64,000 nucleotides of DNA from Anniella stebbinsi (GCA_029215795.1 JARDYH010000002.1:58257001-58321000), one strand, 5' to 3'. Counted from the first letter of the stretch, positions 1-11,412 are shown. Notes: generated by a model not told the origin, from the letters alone. Numbers and translations: made by a program.

Positions 1-1401
1 ATAAACTCACCATAGCTTAAATAAACCACGGTAGGCTGCAGTAAACATGTGAACCAGCCCATTCTTGAGTCTGGCTTGACATGTTATGTGATCCCAGTAA
101 ATGTGGATTGCACATCCATGACATAATTATATATTTCAATAAGTATACTATCCGCATTTGCTTATCTATTTAAAAGTACAGTGGGAAATGTAAGACATTT
201 CTTCTGGTAATTCAAAAATGGTTTAGCTTGCAGAACTAAGATTTAGGCCAGCAAATGCTGAATATCAATCAAAAAAATTTAGTGACATTACTCTGAAAAG
301 ACCTGTTGAATTATGAGATATACGAGAAAATAGTTATTTATTACTCAGTACATTTCTGCTTTTGCCCCGACAGGCTATACTTGGACAACGGATGTCCTCT
401 TTTTCCTTCCTCTAATTGCTTCCTGTTCATTATGGTGTGTCATCAGTGGTCAATCAGCCCTTTATCAGTCTATTCCAAAGGTTCCCAAGGGTGTGTGTGC
501 ATGTGTAGTGTTAATTACTATGTTCCTCTCATTCTCCTCCACCACCATCCCAAACTGTAAAAATAGTACTATCTTGCCCTAAAAAAGTAAAAGAAAAAAA
601 ATCAAGAGGAAAGTAGTCATTAAATTACGGGGAAATAATCATTAAATCACAAAGAAGAAAATTCTGACTAAATTTATAGAGGACCTTTGCTCAGCTGTAT
701 TTACTCCTGAGTAAACATTATAGAAGGAGCTTGGTCACGGGGGATGTGTATTTCCAGAGAATATTGTCCTGTATTAAGTGCCACTTGGAACCATTGTTTA
801 AATTCCACTTATTAATTGCAGAAAAGCGATGCCACCACAGCACTAAAGGGACCCAGAAGGAAGGAATCTGGGGCAAAATAGTTTTAAATGGGGAGATAAA
901 CTGTGTCACACCAGCTACTAGCATTAACAAAATATTGACAGTAGGATAGCTAAGCAATTAACACACTGATCCTGTAAAGACATGTATTAAATTACACAGC
1001 ACCGTTTTTGCATACTTAAGTGTTTTTGGCAGCATTATTAGAACTGGTTGCCAATCTCCACAGGATTTAATACTGTAAAATGACAGCAGGAAGAAGGAAC
1101 TTCCAGAAGGAAGAGGAATACAGTTGCTACTGGAAACTCTCCCTTGACTGATTCAGGTGTGTAAAGGGGCAATGAGACCTTCAACAGTCCAATATTTCAC
1201 AGACATATAAGACTGCTTGTTCTGGGTGCGGTCATGCAAATTACAAGGCAGGTATCAGGTCCTGACTTTTGAATGTCAGAAATTTTAAAATCCTGTTTTA
1301 GATTTTTCTCTTAATTAGTGTCATAGAACAAGAGTGTACCAAGTTTCACTTTCTTAATAATTTGGAAATATCTTGACTATTTTGGACTAGTTTATAGTAG
1401 T

Positions 1402-1490
1402 GTTGGATAACTTGTGGTCCTCCAATGTTTTGACCTACAACATCTATCAACCCTAGCCAGCATAGCCAATTGTGAGGGATGATGGGAGTG
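1402..1490. repeat. Fragment of palindromic hAT-like MITE (family with 'ccagatgtttgg' core)
   Basis: The 'gtggtcctccaatgtttt' segment followed by 'ccagcatagccaattg' and 'gatgatgggag' matches the layout of better copies at 18952, 25278, 47480 and 58955 in this window. Only about two thirds of the unit is present. Family name is inferred from the repeated layout, not from a database search. Confidence 0.5.
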
Positions 1491-1782
1491 ATAGTAAGCA
1501 AAATAATAATAATAATCTGCAGGCCACTAGTTGTCTATCACTGGTTTTGTCTCCCATTTTGAATGGGAGGTGGTGAAATAAGTAATGTTCAGACCCACAA
1601 GTGGAAATCCAAAAGAGCTGCTCTGCATTAGACGACTGGAGAAGGTCCAATGCAACACCAGAGGGGAAATTACAGGTCAATTTCGTGCCTGCTTCTGGTA
1701 CATGTTTGTTTATAAGTTTAACAGGGCTTACTCCCAGGTAGGTATGTGTAGGATTGTGAGTTGTGTGAAGCTGTTGAAGGTT

Positions 1783-1862
1783 TATTTATTTATTTATTTT
1801 ATTATTATTTTCATTTCTCTACTGCCCAATAGCCAAAGCTCTCTGAGAAATTTACAATTCTA
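1783..1862 (-). mobile_element. L2-clade LINE 3' tail fragment
   Basis: An ATTT/ATTATT microsatellite is followed by 'ctgcccaatagccaaagc' and 'tctctgag'. This is the reverse complement of the L2 3' UTR end, and the same arrangement opens the longer reversed copies at 54409 and 62262. Only the last 80 bp or so survive. Confidence 0.6.
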
Positions 1863-2574
1863 GATAGTCCAATAGCAGAATTTCCCTGGACAATCCACAA
1901 AATAGAGCTAAATCCACTTGGGGGCACCTATTCTACAGTAGAAATGGGGAGGAGGAACCACCCTAGCTACTAGATACAGATTTAAAGTAATATTAATTTT
2001 GGCCCTTACATTGGAATAAGTTCCATTGAACACCACACGGCTTACTCCTGAGTAGACCTGTAGAGAAATGGCTTGTAAGGAGGCTTAGTCCGATGTCTTG
2101 CCAAGCTTGCATGAGAATGAGTCCCGTTGATGAACTCAGCAGGGCTTCTTTCCAAGAAAACACACAGTGGATCGGGCTGAATAATCGCCCAATCGAAAGT
2201 AAGCACTGGACAGCTGGCTTGGTTACCAGCTGTGCGTCACAAGCAGGTCCGCAGCGGAGATCCCACCTTCCACTCCGCACTCTTTCCCGGCTGGGCTACA
2301 AACCCACCTCTGCCTACTCAATGAAAGGAAGTCAACGCCCTCTCCTTGCCTCACCCCACCCACGGCACCCAGCCAACCGCCTCCTCGCCAGCACGGCGAG
2401 GGGCGGGCGCGACACCTTTCTCGCCTCCACGGATTGGCTTGGCGGCCAGGTGCTCTCCCCCTCCTGCGAAGAGGAGTCTGGGGCGCGCGCGGATTGGCCG
2501 CGGGTGGCGAGGGAGGTGGGGGAGGATTGGCTGCCGGCGGCGCGAGGCGCGGGAGCCGATTCGCCTAGGCGGCC

Positions 2575-2582
2575 TCACGTGA
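2575..2582. promoter_or_regulatory. TCACGTGA E-box palindrome
   Basis: This perfect 8-bp palindrome contains the CACGTG core bound by bHLH-zip factors of the USF, MYC/MAX and MITF/TFE type. It lies 53 bp upstream of the candidate first-exon donor and just downstream of three ATTGG boxes, a usual place for a CpG-island core promoter. Binding by a particular factor is inference. Confidence 0.6.
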
Positions 2583-2599
2583 CATAGGCGGGGCCGGTG

Positions 2600-2635
2600 A
2601 CGGGCGTATTGTGGCGGAGGGGCTCAGCTTGTCAG
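2600..2635 (+). other. FER: Candidate non-coding first exon (3' end)
   Basis: The sequence 'cttgtcag' followed by 'gtaggt' at 2636 is a strong splice donor in the middle of the CpG island, downstream of the CCAAT and E-box cluster. FER genes normally begin with non-coding exon sequence, so this is a good candidate end of exon 1. The transcription start is not visible; the listed start is only nominal. Other donors within the island cannot be excluded. Confidence 0.4.
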
Positions 2636-2846
2636 GTAGGTGGACGTCGTGCTCGGGGCTTGTTGTGTTGCCCGTGGGCTTCCGCCTGGGGCCGGAGCTG
2701 AGTGCGCTCCGGGCGGGCGGAGGGCGGGAGGGGCCTGACGCTGCCCGACCGGGTGCGGGGGTCGTGGGGGGCTGCGGGTGCCTAGGCCCGAGGGGGGGCG
2801 GTGCCGGGGGGTCCCTTCCAGGGATAATAGAAGGAAGGGAGAAAGG

Positions 2847-2880
2847 CGGCGGCAGCAGCAGCAGCAGGAGACGCTGCTCC
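2847..2880 (+). repeat. GGC/CAG short tandem repeat in CpG island
   Basis: Around 2847-2866 a short GGC run passes into four to five CAG units, then 'caggagacgctgctcctg', which can form a small hairpin. It lies in presumed 5' intron or untranslated sequence of FER, so no polyglutamine is implied. Confidence 0.6.
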
Positions 2881-3862
2881 TGCCGGGTCTCGTCGGGGGA
2901 GCTGGAGTCGCATTCCCCCTGCGGCGGAGGGAGGAGAAGGGCAGGGAGGCGCTCACCGCTTGGCTTGGGCGGTGTTCCTGGGCTGGGGGCGGTGATGGCT
3001 CCCCTGTGACCCGGTCTTGCCCCGTTTCCTCAGCCCGATCACGGTAGAAGGCGCAAGCGGGCGGGCACGGATCGTGCAGGAGCCTCGGACACATTTGCGC
3101 TTCGATGGAGTTTTCCGCTTTGCACCCGCTTAGGAACTCGCTCATGCCTCGCCCCACCTTTCGTGGATGGCGGAGGTACCTATCGTGGGCCAAAGAACAA
3201 TAGGCCTTAGGGCTGAGTTGCCAAGGGGGAACGGATGGGGCTGTGTGTGAAGATGCCTGAGCACTTCAGGACAGCCCTCCTCCCGCCCTGCCTGTGCCTC
3301 TTGCCTAGCTACACCAGCCCCAGGGCCTGATCCGTGGCCCCTGCTCAGTGTTATGCAGAGCAGGCAGTGCCACAGGGAATTGAAACAAGGCAGCTGTTGC
3401 TTGGGTGCCCCTGGAAGCAGATAAGTGAGAGTGGTGGTTGGAAGGAGCAGCTGGAGTCTCCGATCATTCACCTGCCTTCTCACTTTAAGTAGTCTGTTGG
3501 TACGAATTGAGCCCACTGCTCTGCCCTGAGGAGAAAGCAAGTGAACAAGCAAAGTCAGATGCTGCTTCAGTCTCTTCCCACTTGCCTTTTGTCCCTGGGC
3601 TGTACAGTAGGGCAAAGTAGATCTAGCATGTGGACAGAGGAGAGCAATAGCAGTGCCTTGGTGGACTAGCCCTTACCTCTATTTGCTCATCCTCTATCTG
3701 TGCATGGAGAGGGGGAGAGGGGGAGAGAGAGAGATTATTCTCCCTGCTTGGTTCCCCTCCCCTCACCACTAGGCAGTGCAGCTCTACACAGTGTCTCCCC
3801 TTCCCCCTGAAGCCAAGAGGGCGATTGGAGGTGTGTAAGCATGCAAAGTCTCACTTGGGTCC

Positions 3863-4187
3863 CCTCTACAAGGATTCGCTTTTGCGCCTGGTTAGGCGAT
3901 TATGCGCATAATCGCAGAAGCGCATTTACGCCTAATCCCTCTGCACAAGAGACCGCGAGAGGCAGCGAAGCGCATTAACAGATGTCCAAAATGTGCATAG
4001 GCGCTTATTCACACAGTCAAAATGCGCTTTACCGGACGGAGCAAAATAAAACTTGCGATTTAATGTGCATCCGATAATGCGCATAATCGGGGAGATAACG
4101 CGCCTCTACGCCCGATTTGCTCTCCATTCTTGTAGAGGTAATTTTTTAAATGCGCCTTGAAAGAGCTTTAAATGTCTCTTGTAGAGG
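3863..4187. repeat. CpG-rich palindromic element with inverted ends
   Basis: The outer sequence 'cctctacaag' at 3863-3872 is matched in reverse by 'cttgtagagg' at 4129-4138 and again at 4178-4187. Inside are a perfect 18-bp palindrome (3897-3914) and a near-perfect second version (4072-4089), both centred on 'tgcgca', plus many further 'gcgcat', 'gcgctt' and 'acgcc' motifs. CpG dinucleotides are frequent here but rare on either side, although the CpG island proper ended some 700 bp earlier. The structure fits a short non-autonomous DNA transposon, possibly recent because the CpGs have not decayed. I do not recognise the family. Confidence 0.55.
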
Positions 4188-5720
4188 CACCCTTGTACAG
4201 GCAGTGGCAGCACAGTAGTGCTAGAGGGCAACCATGTAGATGACATGGTAGCTTCCTGTTCATTCATTCTTGGTGGCCAAGGAGAGAGAATGAGCAGGTA
4301 GAACCTACCAGAGAGCGTGGGGCAGGGGAGCAATTTGGAGCAGCTGGGCTGTTCTTGCAGTCATTGCTTACCCAATCTTTTCTACTGTCCTACCAAGAGA
4401 GGGAGTGGAAGGAAATGTGCGGGAGCAGAGGTTGTTCCTCCAGGGAGCAACTTTCTCCCTTTGCTTGCCTCAGCTCATCCTACTCCCAGTTCCCACTTCT
4501 GCATTGTCCACAGGGAAAGTGCGGGCAGGTGAGAGGAGCAGCTCCTGCCTGTTTTTGGCTGATGGCTGCCTCTCTTTGGGTCTGGCAGGGCATAGATGGA
4601 TAAAGCAATAAGGTAGTTGCTCCTCACATAAACTGCTGCCTTTGTCCGCTTGCATTCCTGTGATTTTTCTCTGGGTCCTGCAGTGGTGGAGAGTGGACTG
4701 TGCTATGCCATGCCAGCCAGAGAAGAAGGGTGAGCAGACATTGCTGGCAGCTAGTTCTCCATGTCTGCCTTAGAAAGAGGGTGTGAAATCAGCCATTTCT
4801 GCCCATTTACTCCAGATATCGTTCCTGGATGCATATGCAGATGGAGTTTCTAGAGGAAAATGGATGTAGTGGTGGAGACAATCTCTGTGCACAGCAGGGA
4901 GTTACACATGAGGCTGTATTAAATTACTTTCACTTGTGCACAGTAGTTGGAGGTTGGAACTTTTATTCAGTGGCTAACTTTCTCAGGTTTCCAAAAACAG
5001 ACTATTGGATGTCATCTATTTTTGCACAAGGAAGTGATAAAATACTTCATATTTCAGTTGTCCTAGCAGAAGCAAGTTATTTTGGACTTAAATTTTATAA
5101 TCTTTGTAAATGTAACCCAATTCTTGGCAACATTAAGGAACTACATTGTTTCTAAAGAAGCTTTAGTTTTTGGCACAGTCAAACAAGATTGGTGGAGTGA
5201 AATAGCTAGCTAAGCAGGTAGAATAGATTTTCACCTAGCTGTGATATGGCTTGTATGATGGTTTTCAAAGTTGTGTGAAAAAGTTTGCATTCAGCTTTGA
5301 TGTAATGTTTAGTAGAGTATCAAGTGTTTACTATTGAAAACGTCTCACTGTCAAAGTAATAAACTGTTTCAACTTGTTAGATATGTGGTTTTTTGGGTTG
5401 GGTGAGTGGGCTGTGAATTGATGTTGTATGTTATATCACTTATTAGCTTCACTGAAAAGTCTGAAGAAAGTGTTCCTAACACTTTGCAGCAAGAAAGAAG
5501 GGCCATAGCATGCTAATACTTTGCGTGTAAGAAGATTTGAGATTCTTTCGCCAGCATGTCTAGGTAGTGCTGCGAAGGGCACTCCAGCTGCTTCCATTCA
5601 GTGTAGGTCAGGGACAGGTATAGACAGCCTGGTGGCTTCCAGATTGATCATGTTGGGTGGTGGTGGTGAAAGTTGCTGGAAACATATGGAGAATACTAAG
5701 TTACCTACCTCTGGTGTAGA

Positions 5721-5779
5721 GAGTACTGAGCTAGGTGGACCAATGGTCTGACTTGATATAAGGCAGCTTCCTATGTTGT
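5721..5779 (+). mobile_element. 3' part of a tRNA-derived squamate-type SINE
   Basis: The segment 'gagctaggtggaccaatg' followed by 'ataaggcagcttcctatg' is the same tail that ends the SINE at 57381-57935. The tRNA-like head with its A and B boxes is missing, so this is a 5'-truncated copy. Confidence 0.6.
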
Positions 5780-6299
5780 TAATCCTCTCTCACTTCAAAC
5801 TTCCTTTACAGAGCATTTAAGAGCCTCGATACTTATGATCCAACTACATAATACATTAGATGCATAGCATGCAGCTGGCCCTCTCTCAATTATTTACTAT
5901 ATTGTTGTTATGCTTTTCAGTCAATAATTGTCTCACAAAGTGGATTACATCAGTTAAAGGCTCTGCCACCGGGTTTACAAACAACACACACACAAAACCA
6001 AGACAAAAGGAGTGAAGAGGGGGTCCTGATTGGGACCATCATGTACAGGAAGAGGAGATATAAATCTTCCCTCTCAACTGCTTGTTTTCCAGAATCCTCC
6101 CTCCCTTCGCAGGGGGGCTAATGAAAGGAAAGCTTCTATTGGAACTTGGATTAGGGAAGCAGGCAGCTGGGGGAAAGTTTAAAATATCCCTTACCCATTT
6201 GTGGTGGTATAGATTCTGGCTCTATGTGCTTGTCTGAGTAAAATAGAAAGAGGGTTAGCTGTATGCTGTGTAATGTATGTGTAGAAGGAAGAAAGAATG

Positions 6300-6672
6300 G
6301 GCCAATTCTCATGTAGTGGCAGCAAAGTGTGTGCTAATTAATTAATCCACAATTTGCTGTGGTGCATGCAGGGCGTCTTCTGTAGCTTTTCAAAATAGTC
6401 AACCTCTGATTGGGGGTTGCTATGTGTCATCTGAACCTGGACACTACAGGCTAATCATGGGTTAAATAACCCACTGTTAATCTTCTAATTGTAGGTTGTT
6501 TAACGTGATTAAACTATAGTGTCTGGATTCTGACAACACATAGTACCCCCTCCTAATTGGAGGTTGAATATTGATGATTGAAAATGGCTGCAAAACAGGC
6601 TTATCATATACTGCAGAAAAGCATGGGGGTAATTAACCCATGATTTGCTGCTATGTCCAGAATGGGTCAATA
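6300..6672. repeat. Foldback element, long imperfect palindrome
   Basis: The left half (from about 6300 to 6470) pairs with the right half (about 6490 to 6672). The clearest stretch is 'tcaacctctgattggggg' near 6408 against 'cctcctaattggaggttg' near 6548, extended by 'ctatgtgt' against 'acacatag' and 'gacactac' against 'tatagtgtc'. Outer ends 'attctcatgtagtggcagc' and 'gctgctatgtccagaat' also pair. A 'catgggttaaataaccca' hairpin sits at the centre. No coding potential; MITE-like. Confidence 0.6.
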
Positions 6673-8559
6673 CCTAGCATTTAACAATTTGGGTTTTGCT
6701 GTCATTCGTCATTATAGCTGACTTTAGAGATAAAGTGCCTATCAGTTTGGAAAGAGAGCTATACAAAAAAGTAGTGTTTTCTGCTACTCCCAGGATTCCC
6801 TGGGTATGCAGAAGTATATACCTGACATGGTATTAGGATGTGCAAGGAGGCCTCCCCAGTTACCAGTGGACTGATAGAATCATACGGGAGAAGTATTGTG
6901 CATTATGCTCACCACCATGCTCTGTTATCTTAAACCAGAAAATATAATGTTAGGATGAGTTTTTATGATTTCTCAGTTACAATTGTTCCCATTCCTTAAC
7001 CTGAGCACTTCTTCAAAGATAAGGCAAAATTGACTGTGTCCATTTGTTGTGTGCTATGTTTGGTGTAGACTGAGGTGCACTTTAGCTTTTCAAGACTGCA
7101 GGCAGGAGGGAGTTGTTTTTGAGGTTTTGTTCTGCTAATTCCTAAGGGAATGCTGCAGGCGACTCCGTATCCTTATCTCATTTGCCTCAAGACTTCCAAT
7201 GAGATGGTGTGCAAGGTGAAGTACAGTAATATGCCCAAGGCCATTCACTGAACATTGGAGTTGAATAAGGATTTTGAGCTTGTTCCTCTGCTACACAGCC
7301 AAGCCCAACACTTCAAGTGGTCAATATACCTTAGCTGTTCACAGCAGGTGATGTGCTGATATTAAAACATTTTTGAAAAGTGATGACACATTAAAAAATA
7401 CTTTTGAGAGGTTAGAGGAATAAAAAAAGAATACAAGAGAGGATTGGACTTGGCTGGTTTGAGTGTCCTATAGTACTACTTAGCAGCTACCACTTCAGTA
7501 CCTGGGGGACAGACTGGGGAAGAGAAATAGTTTATGGAAAGGGAAGTAGGGTTGGCTGTTTCTTGAGGCTAATGCTCTCAGGCAGAAAATATTTCAAGAG
7601 AAGCACTCATTCAAGCTTGACATTTGTAGCTGTTAGATTAGGCCACAATTGATAGTGTATTCATCTTGGATTTCTAAAAACCTTTTTTCATAATTGATGC
7701 AGCCTGAGGCATATTTTCTATAAGTCCAAATTAAAGTAGTGCCACTTTGAACTCCAAGACCCTTACACAGTAGCTTTCCATCCTATCCTTATACATGTGT
7801 GGGGAGTACTAACCTAGCAAACCATACTGATGGGGGTGTGGGCGTTCAGTTGATCTCCCCCTATGCATTCAAGAAGTGTGTGAGGGGGGCATGTGAGACC
7901 TCAATGACATTCTCAGTGGCCATTCCATCTGCATGTTAGATGCACAAGAGAGGAGTTCTATGTGTATGCTGATATACATGCATAGAGCCCCTTCCAATGT
8001 GTGCTGAATGTTTTGACTGTGCAATGTGTTGGCAGAGCAGAGTAAGCTAGTTTGCATGATGTCTCATTTTTTTTCTGAACATTTGAAAGGTTGGGCGAAC
8101 CCCCTTATGTGTACAGGATATTTTTCCTTTGTGTCTATAAAGTTACTGGATACATACAGATAGAAAGATGATAAAACCACTGAGTGAAATTCCTCCTCCT
8201 GTGCATGCGTGAAAATATTATGCATGGCCATTTTTATCCACTATTGTGAATAGTGAAAGGGTGAATATTCTTTCTACAACATTTGGAAATCACAAAGAAC
8301 TTCAAATGCTGATATAAAACACTACTAACTACAGAAAAAATAAACAAGCAATTCTATTGTGACAGTACAGTTATATAATGTCCATCATATTTTTGTATTC
8401 AAAAATACAACAATAAATACTATTCATGAGGAGATGGAGATAACAGAGATTAAGTGTTTATCTTTCCCCTGTTAGACTCCCATCACACCATTGTGAGTGG
8501 TGGCACCTGGAGAAGAGCCTCTGAAAATTATCTTAGCAATCAAGCAGGCACATATAGGA

Positions 8560-8650
8560 GAGGGTGCTCCTTCAAGTAGACTGGTCCTAAGCTGTTTTGG
8601 GCTTTAAAGGTCAGCACCAACACCTTGAATCTGGTCCATAAACTGAGTGG
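8560..8650 (-). mobile_element. L2-clade LINE coding scrap
   Basis: Read on the minus strand this gives a short peptide of the type RFKVLVLTFKA, matching the region downstream of the RT core in the L2 copy at 20575 and in the reversed copy at 62262. It is an isolated internal fragment of about 90 bp. Confidence 0.5.
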
Positions 8651-8675
8651 CAACTTTAAATGTCAAATAGTAGCT

Positions 8676-8708
8676 GTGTGTGTGTGTGTATGTATGTGTA
8701 TGTATGAT
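8676..8708. repeat. (TG)n / (TATG)n microsatellite
   Basis: A run of TG dinucleotides grades into TATG units within intron 1. Confidence 0.8.
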
Positions 8709-9564
8709 CCATATCAGGACTGTAATGCTATGATTGGGGTTTAACTCTTAATTTCACTTTCTCAGTGAAAATTATCTCATCCACCTTAGGAGGAAATTGG
8801 CCAATGCCATGTCCCCAAGCCAGATTTCCCTCCCCTGAAGTTGCTGTTTGCCAAAATTTGAGAGATGGGATCTCTTTTGTCTCATCTAGTTTGGCAAGAA
8901 AGTCATCAATAATGTTGTATTGTAGTTCCATAGGTATAAGACAAACACTTCAAGTTCAAAAAACATATTCAAATCACACTAACAGAAATAACACTCATGT
9001 TCCTCAGTATTAGCAATCTCTCCCAGTGTTGAAATGCATACTGTTGTGACCAGGTTCTTTGATGTGGCACAAGCACCACAATGCATGCACAAAAAAATCC
9101 AGGTGCCTCATGGGATGCTTTACATTAGTCCCTTTTCACATATCTTTTCTCATGAGCATTCAGAAATCAAAACAAGACATATAGTAGTCCTCAATTATTC
9201 ATTATCATGACCTCCACCTGGTTGAAGCGCCAACCTACATGAGGAGAGACCAGCCAGCTCAGACTAATAACAAAGGCCATAGAAGATTTAAATCCAGATA
9301 CAGTCCCCAGCAGTGAACCTGGCTGCCAAGTGATTCCTGAACAGGGATCCTCAGAGATAGCAACCCTTGAGCCTGGGATTCCCAAGGACTCATGTAGTTC
9401 AAGGTTCCAGGATGGGAGGCTGGCCCTTTGAGCTTGTCACGCTGCAGGAAAAAAGCAGAGCTGTGAAGCACCAAAGGTATCTTTGGATTATAGACCTTGT
9501 CAAAGCAAGTTGCTTAGTTTGAGCTCTCTTGTGGTCCTGCAGCACACTTGGGCAGTTTGGTGAT

Positions 9565-9905
9565 AATAATAATATATTTCTTATCCGCCTTTCCCTTTGG
9601 ATCGAGGCGGGGAACAATATCAATACAATAAAAATATACATCAAATGTATAAATTAATTAAAAGAGCATATAAAACAATCAACACATTTTAAAATTCTTG
9701 ATTTAAAGTTCATCTGGGTAGGCCTGCAGGAAGAGGCTAGTTTTTATAGCAGCCTTAAACTCAGAGAGAGTGTTAAATTGACTAATCTCCTCTGGCAGGC
9801 CATTCCAGAGTTTGGGGGCGACAGAAGAAAAGGTCCTCTGGGTAACAGTTGTCAGCCTAGTTTTGGCTGATAGAAGTAAATTCTCCCCAGAGGACCTGAG
9901 TGTGC
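9565..9905 (-). mobile_element. 5'-truncated L2-clade LINE, 3' end
   Basis: On the minus strand the frame gives a C-terminal stretch ending LQAYPDEL, closely matching the QAYPDEF end of the L2 ORF at 20560-21750, including the TTVTQRTFSS and LWN blocks. The 3' UTR follows with a 'tcgaggcggggaac' segment (as seen on the + strand) and AT-rich tail. Upstream of the homology a run of about 18 G's (9916-9933, + strand) interrupts the frame. A partial, decayed copy. Confidence 0.8.
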
Positions 9906-10012
9906 AGTACACTCGGGGGGGGGGGGGGGGTTGCTCAGAGTCAAGGCAGAACATTTGGTGGCTTAATACTTGCAGTACCAGATGGTCTTTGAGAAAACAA
10001 GACCATAGGATC

Positions 10013-10434
10013 ATATCATGGAATCATAGAATAGTAGAGTTGGAAAGGGCTTATAAGGCTATTGAGTCCAACCACCTGCTCAATGCAGGAATCCACCTTA
10101 AAGCATACATGACAGATGGCTGTCCAGTTGCCTCTTGAATGCCTCTAGTGTGGGAGAGCCCACTACCTCCCTAGGTCATTGGTTCCATTGACGTACTGCT
10201 CTAACAGTCAGGAAGTATTTCCTGATATCCAGCTGGAATCTGACTTCCTGTAACTTGAGCCCATTATTCCGTGTCCTGCACTCTGGGTGACAACCTTTCA
10301 AGGATTTGAAGAGTGCAATTATGACTTCCCTCTGTCTTCTCTTCTTCAGGCTAAACATGCCCAGTTTTTTCAGTCTCTCCTCATAGGATTTTGTTTCCAG
10401 ACCCCTGAGCATCCTTGTTGCCCTCCTCTGGCTT
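10013..10434 (-). mobile_element. CR1 LINE, 3' end of ORF2 and 3' UTR
   Basis: Read on the minus strand this encodes a C-terminal CR1 ORF2 segment with the typical YEERLKKLGMFSLKKRR and FQLDIRKYFLTVR blocks, followed by the CR1 3' UTR. The 3' end at about 10013 carries the diagnostic octamer pair, seen on the + strand as 'aatcatagaata'. CR1 elements are normally 5'-truncated like this. There is no start or RT core, and the copy is defective. Confidence 0.92.
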
Positions 10435-10875
10435 TATATACAAAGATTTCTCATGAAGAGATGAGATTGGTCATTGAAAACATTTTAGATTTATGTTCCA
10501 TTTGTGTGTTTTTTTAAAAAAATTGGTTTCTGTTCTTCCTGAGTGTTATGGTTCGACAGATGTACCGTCCCTGTTAAACTCCCTACTTGACACTTACTTT
10601 GTATCCCTGGAGTGCATTGTGCCTAGGCTGTGCTGGGTGCTTGGACCCTGAAGTACCCGGCATCTAGTTTGGCAGAGATTTTATTGGAACCGTTTAATTT
10701 TCCAGTTGGAGGCATTGCAGTTGGGATTTCATACTCACTCAGTGATGCCAATCATTTTGTATCTTGGATTGAAGAGAGACTTATTCTTGATTCTCACAAG
10801 TGCCCATTCAGAAAAGACATGTTATTGCAGATGTTTACAGATGGGAGAACTTAACAAACTTTGAAGAGACTCCTT

Positions 10876-10907
10876 TATACAGTTTGTATTTATACAGTTT
10901 GTATTTT
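10876..10907 (+). repeat. Direct duplication of a 16-bp unit
   Basis: 'tatacagtttgtattt' occurs twice back to back at about 10876 and 10892, just before the left arm of the large inverted repeat. Confidence 0.7.
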
Positions 10908-10920
10908 ATCGGTAGAGTGT

Positions 10921-11412
10921 GAGTCTACTGAAGAATGTAGGTATTGGTTTTGCAAGTTTTACGAAAGTGTATTGTGGATTTATATTGCTTGTTCTTTTCC
11001 TCTGCTATGAAATTCTGACTGTTGATTTTGATCATCGACTGTAGATTGTGAAGGATATTGATTGCTATGACATTGGATATAGAACTATTGAGGATTTTTA
11101 TGTATGTGTATTGACACAATGGAAGCACATCTGTTGACTTCTGGAGATATTTGATTGACTGTTCTCACAATTAATAGTGTTTTGCATCATAATTTGAAGA
11201 TCTCTGAGATAACCAGATTTGGAAAATACACATACGTAAAATCCTCAATAGTTCTATATCCAATGTCATAACAACCAATATCATTCATGATCTACAGTTG
11301 AAGTTCAAAGTCAATAGTCAGAATTTCATAACAAACAAAACGACCAAACAATATGAACCCAAAATATACATTCACAAAACTTGAAGAAACAATACCTACA
11401 TCCCCTATACTC
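10921..11412. repeat. Large inverted repeat, arms of about 190 bp
   Basis: The left arm (10921-11112) pairs with the right arm (11225-11412) across a spacer of 112 bp. Matching landmarks are 'gtaggtattg', 'gaaattctgact', 'gacattggatatagaacta' and 'atacacatacgtaaaatcc' read in opposite senses. By eye the arms are roughly 80-85 per cent alike. The arms do not look like L2, CR1, L1 or the foldback families elsewhere here. Two inverted copies of one unknown repeat, or a single foldback transposon, would both explain it. Confidence 0.75.

Larger units (their letters stand above)
1..2229. other. Upstream intergenic sequence
   Basis: No coding region is supported here. The short open frames have no recognisable domains. 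The stretch holds an old palindromic-MITE fragment near 1402-1490, a reversed L2 3' tail near 1783-1862, and two pieces (about 1720-1765 and 2004-2065) of a repeat carrying the 'ttactcctgagtagac' type motif. The rest looks like ordinary AT-rich non-coding DNA. Confidence 0.7.
2230..3170 (+). promoter_or_regulatory. FER: CpG island, probable FER promoter
   Basis: A roughly 0.9-kb block is strikingly GC- and CpG-rich against AT-rich surroundings. It contains three inverted CCAAT boxes (ATTGG at 2433, 2493 and 2526), a forward CCAAT at 2189, GC boxes such as the one near 2400, and a perfect TCACGTGA palindrome at 2575-2582. A consensus donor lies at 2635/2636. There is no TATA box at an obvious distance, which fits a broad housekeeping promoter. 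It sits about 10 kb upstream of the first FER coding exon on the same strand, as expected for a gene with a non-coding first exon. Assignment to FER is by position; a divergent minus-strand transcript is possible. Confidence 0.8.

Noticed and set aside
2093..3193. Several overlapping long open frames on both strands in the CpG island
   Set aside because: GC-rich sequence is poor in stop codons, so such frames arise by chance. They are low-complexity (Arg, Pro, Gly) and overlap each other in all frames.
4829..5155. 108-codon plus-strand frame in intron 1
   Set aside because: No domain, no splice context and no compositional sign of coding; ordinary chance frame.
9811..10138. 108-codon plus-strand frame containing a Gly run
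   Set aside because: Antisense to the L2 and CR1 pieces, with the Gly run coming from a G homopolymer.
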